A stretch of DNA of 64,000 nt from Laccaria trichodermophora (lineage: Eukaryota; Basidiomycota; Agaricomycetes; Agaricales; Hydnangiaceae). A program made the position numbers and the translations under genes. Shown piece after piece: positions 44,423 through 54,600 of this stretch (position 1 is the first letter of the stretch; each line of letters begins with the position of its first letter). Below the pieces are notes generated by a model. It saw only the letters and a list, made by a program, of their open reading frames with translations. It was not told the origin of the DNA and did no database searches. The stretch covers positions 434,001-498,000 of the forward strand of contig JACTVC010000025.1 in assembly GCA_018417955.1 (NCBI GenBank). Direction: 5' to 3'.

Positions 44423-46600
44423 TTAGACCTGTGCCTATGGCACGGCACTCGCTAACGCTCGGCCGTTCCTCCAGCACTGGTCACAGCTTGCCGGGGGCAC
44501 GCCCCCTGGACCCCCTGGTACACATGTTTAATCCTAGTTCTGGTACACATGTTCAATTTTGGCTCTTCTTACATCTCAATCAAAATAAAGTTACATTTAT
44601 CAGTACTTTTACCATTTACATCAATCTAATAATACCTCTGGATAGACTACATTTCGTGTTACAGTTTGTTGTGAACCATCTTTAAAGAGAACTTTGATAT
44701 GGTTGCTTGATGTGCAATGTGAAAGAGCCACATAAAGTTGTCCATGTGTAAACACTGGGGTCCGAACATCCAGTCCTAAATGTTTCACTGACTGTCCCTG
44801 AGATTTGTTGATTGTCATGCAAAAGGCCAGGCAAACAGGAAAATGCCTTCTGCATAACTGGAATGGAAGTTCACCATTTGAAGGCTCAAATCTTATGTGG
44901 GGAATGAATGCTGTGTGTCCTGCAAATTCTCCTCCCAGAATGCGTACTTCTAAAACTTGGGAAGAGGCATGGGTGAGGATTGCCTGGGTTCCATTGCATT
45001 GTCCATTTGCTGGATCAATATTTCGAAGGATCATTATTGGTGCACCTATCTTGAGTTTCAATTTTGCTAGAGGCATTCCACTAAGGTTGATGGAATTGAG
45101 GTATTCTACTGGGTATTCAAATTCACCATCCACACCTCCTTCTCTCATAACAGAGTCTGCTGAGTGAAATGTTAATTCATTTCCACGCATGCGTTGAAGT
45201 ATAGTTTCATTGAGATCATCAACATCATCATTCCGAGCTGTCAAAATGGTCTGATCAAGGAAATACTGATGCCAGAGCTCCAGTGGTGGCTTTTCTAGAG
45301 GTGGAATCTTTACTTTGCCATCTAGACAGCATGTGCCAAGTACTGGCAGTGCTACAGTACTCTTTGATAATCTCTCACATTTCCAATGTAAAGCATCACA
45401 CTTAGAGCATATTATATTCATTCTACCCAGTTTAAGCTTTTCACACTGAGCCTCAACCACAGGCAAGTAAGCAGGTGGGAGGATAACAGAAGCAGCAGGA
45501 ACAGCAGCAGCAGCAGGAATAGCAGGGTGGTCAGCAGGTGGAACAGCAGCAACTAAAGGAGCAGGTACAGGAAGAGGATGATCAGGAAGAGGTGCAGGAG
45601 AAGGCTGCCTTCTTCTGCCTCTCCTTCCAGGTTGAGCAGGTTCATGAGCAGGTGCTCTCCCTCTCCCCCTCCTCCCTCTTGCTCCTACAGGCTGAGGAAG
45701 AGGTAGAGCTGCAGCCAATGCCTGTAAATGAGCAGGTAAGTGTGGATACTGAATACCATTTTGGTTAGGGTGCCCCATATTCTGGAAAAAAGCTTGTTAG
45801 ACAGATAGAAAATAGCCTAATGGTTTTTCTTACCACATCTACCATAGCAGCAGGTGGAAATAGAGGTGGAGGGGCAGCAAGGGGGGCAGCATGAGCCTAA
45901 AAGATATATTAAATATTAGAAAAAGAGATATAACTCTGCAACCTACCTGATTTTGCAAATTACCCACTTGTGCAGCCATCCCAGGAGTAAGGTGAAGAAT
46001 TTGACCATTATATAGAACCTCAACAAATGGATCATCACCTACAGGACCTTGAGGAATTTGAAGAGGAGCAACAGGGGGTGGAATAGGGAAAGGAAGAATA
46101 AAAGGTACACCACCAACAGCAGGATTTTGAGGTGTTCTCCTATGCTCAGGACTTTCCAACATCCTTCCTTGATGCTCTCTTGCCCTCTCAATATTTCTAT
46201 GCCTTTGTGGAGTATTAGGAGGAGAATCCCTGGAGAATAAATGATAGTTAAGTAATAAAGGCAGGGAGCAAAAGAAATATCCTACATCAAGACCAAAAGG
46301 ACAACTAAAGCATATATTCTGATTAGCCAAAAAAAAGAGAAAAGATCCACATATTGAAGCAACTAACCAATCAGCAAAACCTTGTGAAATCTTATCATCA
46401 AAAGTGATCAGAAGCAATCCAAGTGGACAAAATGTCAATTGAAGGTGTCTAAAAATAGTTGAAGGCTTTCTATAATGATCAAGATGTTATCCAAAAACTT
46501 ACAAAATAATGTATCAGAGTTCGTGGTGGTTTGTGGAAAAGTGAGGCAGGAGGAGCAGCCTGAAGCCGTGTTGAGAAGTCTCGTGAGGGTGTGAACTGCT
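44423..46600 (-). mobile_element. Helitron remnant (internally deleted)
   Basis: The 3' end on the minus strand has a GC-rich run (GGGGGTCCAGGGGGCGTGCC), then a hairpin GTGCC-ATA-GGCAC followed four bases later by CTAA. This is the Helitron pattern of a short hairpin just before CTRR. The encoded protein joins an N-terminal Helitron-type region to the very end of the Pif1-like helicase. The Rep (HUH) nuclease and most helicase motifs are missing. The 5' end near 46.5-46.6 kb was not defined. Confidence 0.7.
44621..46438 (-). pseudogene. Helitron Rep/helicase, N-terminal region fused to helicase C-terminus
   Basis: Exons in 45839-46438 (SRDSPPNTPQRHRNIERARE; LTPGMAAQVGNLQNQ) splice to the 44621-45778 frame. 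That frame begins NMGHPNQNGIQYPHLPAHLQ, followed by an Arg/Pro-rich stretch and MNIICSKCDALHWKCERLSK. After LDGKVKIPPLEKPP the sequence jumps to the helicase end: ILTARNDDVDDLNETIL, MPLAKLKLKIGAPIMILRNI, CMTINKSQGQSVKHLGLDV and QLYVALSHCT. Intact Helitron proteins are well over 1000 residues, so a large central deletion has removed Rep and ATPase motifs. The remaining frame is open but cannot be an active transposase. Confidence 0.8.
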
Positions 46601-47060
46601 TAGTAAAATAGAGCTGAATTTGTCAGCCATCAATCCTTTGTGTTTTCATGTATAGAGATAGATAGCGCGAACGTGACCATAACTTGGATGGGAGGATCGG
46701 TCACTCGAGAACCGCTTGTCCGATCCCTCCAATCTGGACTTGATCTGGACAGGGAAACCTGGTTAAACTGAATCTGCACGTCCTTTTTTGTAACAACCCT
46801 CAAGATGCCATCGGCACCCTCATTGTTAGGTCCCCTTAGGTCCCCCGCCAGATATAATATACCGCGATGTTTCAAAATGCGTCAACCTGGACTTTCCAAC
46901 TTTCTGTTGCACCCCTAGCCTCCACCTCTTCCAAACTTCACACTTATAAACACCAGGGCCCTAAACCCAAGGCTGTGTGCAATTCGGGGTGCGGATAGTA
47001 AGCTCTTTAGTAAGGTACGATCGCGGTTTTCCTCCACACTATGATGATCGACGATGTGAG
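46601..47060. other. Upstream region of NLR copy C
   Basis: No gene is supported. A minus-strand ORF at 46630-46875 lacks any motif. Confidence 0.4.
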
Positions 47061-47070
47061 GACTTATTCA

Positions 47071-47077
47071 TATAAAG
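47071..47077 (+). promoter_or_regulatory. TATA-like box of NLR copy C
   Basis: TATAAAG lies 31-37 bp upstream of the first ATG (47108), in a context similar to that of copy B. Confidence 0.5.
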
Positions 47078-47107
47078 CTCGCCTCTTTCTTTCACACCAC
47101 CCCCCCA

Positions 47108-49467
47108 ATGATGATGCCTACCACAAACTTCCGGAGGAACTTTCACTCACATAACGACAACTCCTATGTGAACAATAGTACAAGTGAGTTGTCACTTTGA
47201 AGTGTATGACTTTGAATTTTGGTACAACCTAATTAGATTTGACAAAAGTCGACAACCGCGCCTTCCAGAAAAATCGTGGGTACAAATTTGCCGTCATTCG
47301 GCGCCATCGCAAGAGACTTTGCTGATCACTTCGTCATTTAGCGAGAGGGTTAGAGATCCTATCAAGAAAAGCCGTTGTCACCGCTTTGTACAATTCCTCG
47401 GAACGCGGATCAGCGGCTGCATGTTTACAAGGGACTCGCCAAGATGTTGTAGAACGCATTTACGGTTGGGCGGACTCACGCAGTGACAGTACGGTATGCT
47501 TGGTCTATGGACCGCTTGGTTCGGGAAAGACTACACTCGCAACTACCTTAGCGGAGAAGTATGACAAGGAAAACCGTTTGGCAGGAAGCTTCTTTTTTTC
47601 TGGAGATCCAAGTCATGATCCAGAGCGTCGATCCCTCGACAGAATCATCCCCACCATTGCATACCAAAATTCTATATCCCATCTGGTCATCAGAGAAAAA
47701 GTCATTCAAGTCCTTAATTCCGACCCTGCTATCCTCTCCAAATCGTTGGAAACTCAATTTCACAGCCTACTTGTTGGCCCTTTTCGGCGCCGTCGATTCA
47801 GTAGGCCTTTTACTCGCAGTTTCTTGAAAGTCTGGGCAGCCCTCTCTGTTGCACAGATGTTTTTCGAAGTCTGGATCACACTGATTTTCCTTATTATATT
47901 TCCTCCCTCCACTGATTGTCGCGAGGCGGTTATCTGCTTCATTTTCATGGTAGCGTTCGCCGTGGCCGCACTGCCGACTATTCAAATGGCCATTCAGACC
48001 CATCTCGAAGCCTTTCTTTATCCCCCTCCTATGATTGTTGTCATTGACGCAATTAACGAATGTCATGGTCCATTGGAAACGTTTATCAAAATTCTTGCCG
48101 ACAAATATCGCGAGTCACCTCCACCAATCCGATTCATCGTGACGAGCCGACCAGAAGAAGAAGTCTTAGGAGAATTTAAGTGTCATTCCAAGAGAGTCTA
48201 CTCATTAGACCTAGCAAACTTTACGGCTCACCAAGATATCGAACTTTTCTTTGAAAAAGAGTTTAACATTTTGAAGACCAAGCATTTAGTAATCTATCGT
48301 GGATCAGGAAAGTTAGAGGACTGGCCATCCCCACAGGATTTTGATTTATTAGTGAGAAGGTCGGAGGGCCTATTCGTTTACGCTTGGAGCCTCGTCAAGT
48401 TCGTAGGTGATTGCAACCATGGGGGAGATCTGCAATCGAGGCTGAGGCGCGCACTGTACCGACATGATGGCCTTGATATTTTTTTCCGACGGGTTTTGCG
48501 GGATGCACCAGAGTTTTACAATCCCGAATTTCACAAGCTGTTGGGCGCGATATGCTTCCTCAATGACGAGCTCCCTTTGGGCTCCCTAGTGTTTCTCCTT
48601 AGGCTTCATAACGCAGCCGACGCCCGTCGATTACTTCGAGGCTGCAGATCAATCGTTCAGATACCACAAGTCGATCACGAGAATTTTACTTTTTGCCACT
48701 CGTCGCTGCGCCATTTCCTAATTGACAGAAACCGTTCACATGACTTCACCTTCGATCGCAACAATTACTCAGTACTGGATCGATCCTAAGAAGCAACATC
48801 TTTCCCTCTTCTATGATTGCGTTGAGCTGATCGTCACCACGGAGAGGCAAAATGGATCGATCAACATCAAACCTGATCGAGTGATTTATTTCGAGCTCAG
48901 CACACGTTACGCCTGGGAGAATTGGCATCGTCATCTCTTCGATGTCCAACTCACTTGTCAAGGCATTATAGAACTTACAAGGGCGTACTTTGGGGAACGT
49001 TATGAAAACCTCTTCTTAAACTTTCTGGACCACTTGTGCGACGGGACCTCGTGGGCGTTCGGATGCCAACCCATCACATGGCAGGCGCTCGAACACCAAC
49101 TGTTGAGTATAGAAGACGCAGACACAGTTAGTATCCATTCGTTATTCCGATGATGTTCCTGCTAAATTTTGTCCTGTCTGTGAAGGAACTCTCCGGCCGA
49201 ATTCAGCGAATCCGCAAATCATTGGAAACCATTCGATTCCATGCCATGTTTCCTGGCGCGCATAAGCTCGACATCAAAGACTGCGGCGTCAACGAGATTT
49301 GGGCTCTCGACGGTCTCGTCGAGGACGCCTACAATATTGGAGTTGACATCGAGGCTGAAGCTGAAACGGACGAATTGGACCCAGGGAACGAGATCCTCTC
49401 AAAAGCGAATACGCTTGTTGCAAAGAAGCAGGGTGTCAACGTTGGATCTGAAAGGTCAGCCAATTGA
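47108..49467 (+). pseudogene. NLR-like NACHT NTPase, copy C, one frameshift
   Basis: Exon 1 47108-47183 (MMMPTTNFRRNFHSHNDNSY), microexon 47249-47275, and a long exon from 47342. Walker A is GPLGSGKTT, Walker B is MIVVIDAINECHG, then RFIVTSRPEEE. The hydrophobic pair is FFEVWITLIFLIIFPPS and VICFIFMVAFAVAAL. Near 48765-48772 a 7-bp insertion (CAGTACT) relative to the paralogs shifts the frame, giving a stop after NNYSVLDRS. The next frame continues WIDPKKQHLSLFYDC to the 59-nt intron 49127-49185 and ends in ELSGRIQRIRKSLETIRFHA. Everything else is well kept, so the loss of function may be recent. The gene is convergent with copy D. Confidence 0.8.
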
Positions 49468-49519
49468 TGTTCAGCAGAAATACTGTTTGACGCATAGAAA
49501 TATGCAGCGGAAACCCCCA

Positions 49520-51060
49520 AGGCAACCACCCTTCTGAACCTGAACATCAGCTGGAAACCCCACTATTACGGAAGAGCCTGATAATCTATACGAGTGTTGA
49601 TGTTGCACCCAAGACGCTGAAAATGCCGACCGATGTATGAATTTCATCTTCCAATCATACACTGCTACATTTCCGTTCTCGTTTTCAGATCATATTCATC
49701 CTTACCCCTCCCACTGCCGACCTCGACAAGCCTTGGCCTGCTATCGTGTGGAAGGTACCGATACTTAATTCTCACCTTGCTACATTGTCTCATCTTGTCC
49801 CTCTCTCAGACTCTTCACTTTGAGCAAACAAGTCTGTTCACATTCGCTCCTAGCGTCAAGTTCTAGCTAACTGGCGTAAATGATAGCCACAACGGAGAAC
49901 GAACTATTTTGGAGTAGCCGGTAAGCCTCGATTCCCCGTCGGTTACGCATTCAAACTGTTGCTGACTTGAGCTGGGTTCCAGATCAGGCTTTTGTGTTGT
50001 TGAGGAACTTGACGACGGTACGCTGCAGCCAGGCGATCTACACGCAGTTGTGAAGGTGTGTCACTACTAAGGTGGTCTTCCCCCGTACTAACAAGTTGTT
50101 CGCTAAGCCTGGATATGCGGCGATTTTACAAGACTTACATGATGGGCGCCGCATGTTCGAACAACTGCCATTACCCTTTAAGACCAGTACAATTGCTGTT
50201 TCCAACATGACGGGTTCACGGTTGCGCTTAGCTTTATGTGTGTCTATGAATCTGGCATAAAATCGATCAGGACTGGTTTATTGATTCAACAAAAGGTTCG
50301 ATTGACCCCACAAATGAAGTTGACGTCTTCTTTCCTGTGGTGGACCTCGACTCCGTTGCGTTAGTGCTCTTCTTTCGGCGCCCTTGGGATGTCTGATGAA
50401 TATGATCTTCCATTTAGATCATTTGGTAAACATGTCTTTGCATGTAAACCTCCTGTGATGCTTCAAGCATATGCCGTGTCTGGTTATCAAGGTTACTAAC
50501 TTTGCCTGTCCATGTCATCGTGTTAACGGATGTGTACCTCGACAGATCACCAATTAATCGACCCCAACCAGCTCCATTGTCCGCTATTTCTCAATGCATC
50601 CTCTTCTGCGCCTCAAGCTATCGACCTCAGCAAATTGAGCAACCAGGTAAAGTGCCTATTGTGTTGCTTGAGTTTGCCAAGTTCAATGTCACTGACGAGG
50701 AAATCAGCTCATGAAATTTCGACTGTACTCCGATGATACAGGCAAGGTTATCTTGGAGATGATCAATGACAGAGTCTAAGGTATTGCACAAGTTTGATAC
50801 GATGACGTCGAATGATGCTCACGATGCGCAGTTTTCAAGAATCGTACACGATGGCGATGTCGCGACACTGACTTCTTTGTGGCCCAGGATATGGTGTGCA
50901 GCGCGGTGCCACCCCTGGACCGTTGTTCCATACAACCATGCCGTGCCGGACACTACTGCTAGAGTACTACGAGGTTATCCAACTTCCCGATTAAGTGGGT
51001 TTTCACCGGAGCTTTCATGTACTGTGGTTGTATCCAAGTAGGCATTGCATAGCAGTACCT
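49520..51060 (+). other. Conserved block downstream of NLR copy C, possible further exons
   Basis: Exon-like stretches in order: ETPLLRKSLIIYTSVDVAPK, IFILTPPTADLDKPWPAIVW, GFCVVEELDDGTLQPGDLHA, and, after an intron with branch site TACTAAC and acceptor CTAAG, PGYAAILQDLHDGRRMFEQL with MTGSRLRLALC. Then come DQDWFIDSTKGSIDPTNEVD, FGKHVFACKPPVMLQAYAVS and SSYRPQQIEQPGKVPIVLLE. The same stretches recur behind NLR B, D and E with mostly conservative changes. I could not join all exons in one frame to the NLR, so this may be a C-terminal extension, an adjacent gene, or a conserved 3' region. The family is not recognised. Confidence 0.45.
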
Positions 51061-51307
51061 AGGGAATACTCATGTCTATGTGTAAAATTCCTAGCAGAGG
51101 CGACTCCAAAACCCTTCACTCCAGGGTTTGAGCTGAAGCTATTGACTACCAGTCAACGCGTTATAACCACGACCTGATCTCAAACCACAACCATGATCGC
51201 TAGACCGTCATAATCCACGCAAAAGTTGAACTCTTCTCTCTCCTTGCGGCCAATTCGATTGGCCTCTTGAGAGGTCCGATTTCATCAAGAGCAAAAACAG
51301 ACACAAA

Positions 51308-51880
51308 GTCTAGAAGACTTTCCCCGGGATGTGTTGGTCCAGCTGATGAGGAGCGCAGCTGAAAATCTGATTCTCAAAAGGGCCGATGGTGAGCGGGCAA
51401 AGTGTGAGGTGCGTTGGAAGTTGCAGGGGGGATGGCCATGACTGACGGCTAATCCCAGATATTGGTTGAGATACAGCGAATAATGCTGCAAGAGGAGGTT
51501 ACAAAGGACGTGTTTTGTGAGATGGATGGGCTCTTAGTCCTGACGAGCCTGCTTTTGATGATGCAGGACCACCACCACACCTAGGCTATGAGTGCCTCGG
51601 AATCGCACAGTAGAGATAACCATGGAGTTCCCCCTTTCCCTCGCCTTGTCTCTTCACTAGCATCCGCGGTGCACATGGTGGCGATCTCGATGTGCGGCTC
51701 GCAGAATTCCAGTCGCGCTTGGAAACGATACACCGTCCAGAAGCCATCCAAATCCTCTGGGACCTCGCGTTTCGCGATACGACGTCGATACGCTACGGGA
51801 CGTTCAAGTTGTTGGAAGAGGTGTTTTACCTCAATCATCGGAATCAGGGTGTTTTGTCGGGGTTGGGGCTCGTGAAGTGA
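51308..51880 (+). pseudogene. Fragment resembling the N-terminal region of a BEACH-domain protein
   Basis: LEDFPRDVLVQLMRSAAENL, then after an apparent intron ILVEIQRIMLQEEVTKDVFC with EMDGLLVLTSLLLMM. Then HLGYECLGIAQ, and DLDVRLAEFQSRLETIHRPE with ILWDLAFRDTTSIRYGTFKL and LEEVFYLNHRNQGVLSGLGL. The order and wording resemble the N-terminal helical-repeat region of fungal Beige/BEACH proteins, which act in membrane trafficking. Stop codons and frame changes between the pieces and the small size mark it as a captured or relic fragment. The family call is from memory. Confidence 0.45.
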
Positions 51881-51949
51881 AGTGAAGTGAGTTTTTATGC
51901 GTTTTATTGAGACGAGGGGTGATGAGAGCGTTTCGGAGGAGCGCCCTCC

Positions 51950-52500
51950 TCTGCGAAAGATGGTCAGTTGCGCCATAAACGACGACGAAACTCCTCACCA
52001 GTTCAGCCAGTGGACCATAGTATAGCCTCCTGGTGTTAATCAGTATGTATCAACCTCTCAGCTCGTGCCACAACGACAACGAGCCTCACATCTCCCCCCC
52101 TTCTCCTTCCCTTTACTCAAAACGCATGAACGGCGCGTAAGCCATCCACAAAGTGTCGTTGCGCCTCACCCCATTATCTGCTCCCCGATTCACGGCTCCA
52201 TCCCCCCATTGGGGCGTCCTGCTTGCTAGAGAGCTGATTATGGATTCGTAGAGAAGCCGCGCGGAGAAAGAAGTGATGACATCCGCGCGTGTGTAGCTGA
52301 CCTTTGAGGCTCTTGGTGCGGATGAAAGGAAGTCGAGAACCTTATCAATTACGGCGATAGTGGTTTAGATGGTGTCGGCATCGTTTCTGTGCATGAATCG
52401 TGGTGGCATTGTTGAGATGCGGCGTTGTCAAGTCTTGGTAACCTTGTCAATCGTTGTGGTTGTTGGGCAAGAGCCTCGAAGCTTGAGTAGGCTTGAGTCA
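51950..52500 (-). pseudogene. ORC5: ORC5 5' fragment between NLR copies C and D
   Basis: The minus strand shows the ORC5 exon-1 region (FMHRNDAD-like, then the TSFSARLLYESIISSLASR-like segment) and GEGDVRLVVVVAR-type text. It breaks off near the first intron at about 51950. The start codon region is lost and several indels break the frame. It retains the segment deleted in the left ORC5 pseudogene, so it does not derive from that copy. Confidence 0.7.
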
Positions 52501-54600
52501 CCAGTGATGTCGAGCTTTGGTCGCGACCTCAGGGACGTCACTCGACGAGCAGCCACCCACAAGCATCGATTGAATCATCTCAGATCAACTGCAAATCCTA
52601 CATCCCTGTGGTTCGCTCTGTCACAAACACGGACAATGTCAGGATATCGATATGGTGTTTGGTGAACTGGGCCCGCAAGACACAGATTAAATTGGATGAA
52701 GAAGTTTCAAGAGCCTCGAACGAGCTTGACAACATTCAAGTTACGAGGAGTTACAAGTATGCCAGTGTCACCTGCGATAGATAAGCTTAATCGCCCAGAA
52801 ACATTCGCTACTTACAAAGTTGACGGCGACAGCGGTCGTTATTCCAACAATTTGTCAGATTGGCATTGGATATCATTGGTAATAGTGATTGATAGATAGT
52901 ACATGGGAAACAGTGGTTATTTATATCAAACTTCACCTATATATGCAGAGTCGCCACTGCTGCTGTAGATTCTACACATAGCTTTTCATAAAATGCCTAC
53001 TCGCATCCAATCACAGTGCATATGAGTGGAAAGCTCCGGTGAGAACCCACTGAATCGGGAAGTCGAGTCGCCTTAGTACTCTAGTAGTAGTGTCCGACAC
53101 GGCATGGTTGTATGGTCCGATTCCTGAACGACGGTCTAGGGGCGGTATGCGTTGCACACCATATACTGGGCCACAAAGTAGTCAGTGTCGCGACTCGCGA
53201 CATCGCCATCGTGTACGATTCTTCAGAGCTGCGCATCGTGAGCATCATTCAACATCATCATATAAAGCCTGTGCCATACCTTAGACTCCGTCGTTGATCA
53301 TCTCCAAGATAACCTTGCCTGTATCATCGGAGTACAGTTGAAATTTGGTGAGCTGATTTTCTCGTCAGTAATATTGGACCTGGCGAACTCAAGTACCGCA
53401 GTAAGCACTTTACCTGATTGTTCAATTTCCCGAGGTCGATAGCTTGAGGTGCAGAAGAGAATGCATTGAGAAATAGCGGACAACGGAGTTGGCTGGGATC
53501 GACTGGTTGGTGATCTGTCGAGGTACACATCCGTCAACACGACGCCGTAGATGCGCGAAGTTAGTAACCTTGGTAACCAGAGACGGCATATGCTTGAAGC
53601 ATCACAGGAGGTTTACATGCAAAGACATGTTTACCAAAGAATCTGAATGGAAGATCACATTCATTAGACATGCCAAGGGCGCCGAAAGAAGAGCACTAAC
53701 GCAACGGAGTCCAGGTCCACCACAGGAGAGAAGACATCAACTTCAGATGTGGGGTCAATCGAACCTTTCGATGAATCAATATCCTGTTCCTAATCAATTC
53801 TATGCCAGTTTTGTAGACGCACATAAAGCTAAGCGCAGCGGTGAACCCGTCATGTTGGAAATGGCAATCGTACTGGTCTTGAATGGCATTGGCAGTTGTT
53901 CAGACATGTCGCGCCCATCATCCACATTTTGTAAAATGGTCGCATATCCAGGCTTAGCGGAAAACTTGTTAGTAAGGGAGAAGGCCATTTTATTAGCAAC
54001 ATACCTTCACAACTGCATGTAGATCGCCTGGCTGCAGCGTACCGTCATCATGTTCCTCAGCAACGCAAAAACCTGACCTGGAGCCCAGCTCAAGTCAGCA
54101 GCAACTCTAATGTATAGATTACAAAGAGACTAGGCTTACCGGCTACTCCAGAATAGTTCCGTCTGCATCGTGGCTATCGTTAACGCCGGTCAGCTAGAAC
54201 TTGACATTAGGAGCGAACATTAACCGACTTGTTTGCTCAAAGTGAAGAGCCTGAGAGAAAAACATGATAAGAGGACTTCGTGGCTAGATGAAAATCAATA
54301 ATCGGTACCTTCCATACAATAGCAGGCCAGGGCTTGTCGGGGTCAGCTGTGGGAGGGGTGAGGGTGAATATGATCTGAAAACGAGAACGATAATGCATTA
54401 GCGCGCCGTGTAGTTGGAACATGAAATTCATACGCTGATTGGCATTTTCAGCGTCTTTGGCGCAACATCAACACTCGTATAGATTATCAGACATTTCCGT
54501 AATTCTGGGGTTTCCAGCTGATGTTCAGGTTCAGGAGAGTGATTGTTTTTGGGGTTTTCACTGAATATTTCCATGCGTCAAACAGTACTTCTGCTGAACG
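52501..54600 (-). other. Conserved block downstream of NLR copy D, plus spacer
   Basis: From about 54530 down to 53100 the same series as at 49520-51060 appears on the minus strand: PELRKCLIIYTSVDVAPKTL, IIFTLTPPTADPDKPWPAIV, SGFCVAEEHDDGTLQPGDLH, PGYATILQNVDDGRDMSEQL with MTGSPLRLALC, and SQPTPLSAISQCILFCTSSY. The rest (52501-53090) shows no gene. Confidence 0.4.

Noticed and set aside
44014..44448. 144-residue minus-strand ORF as a transposase of the fold-back element
   Set aside because: It runs through the inverted arm and the Helitron hairpin and has no DDE-like or other motif.
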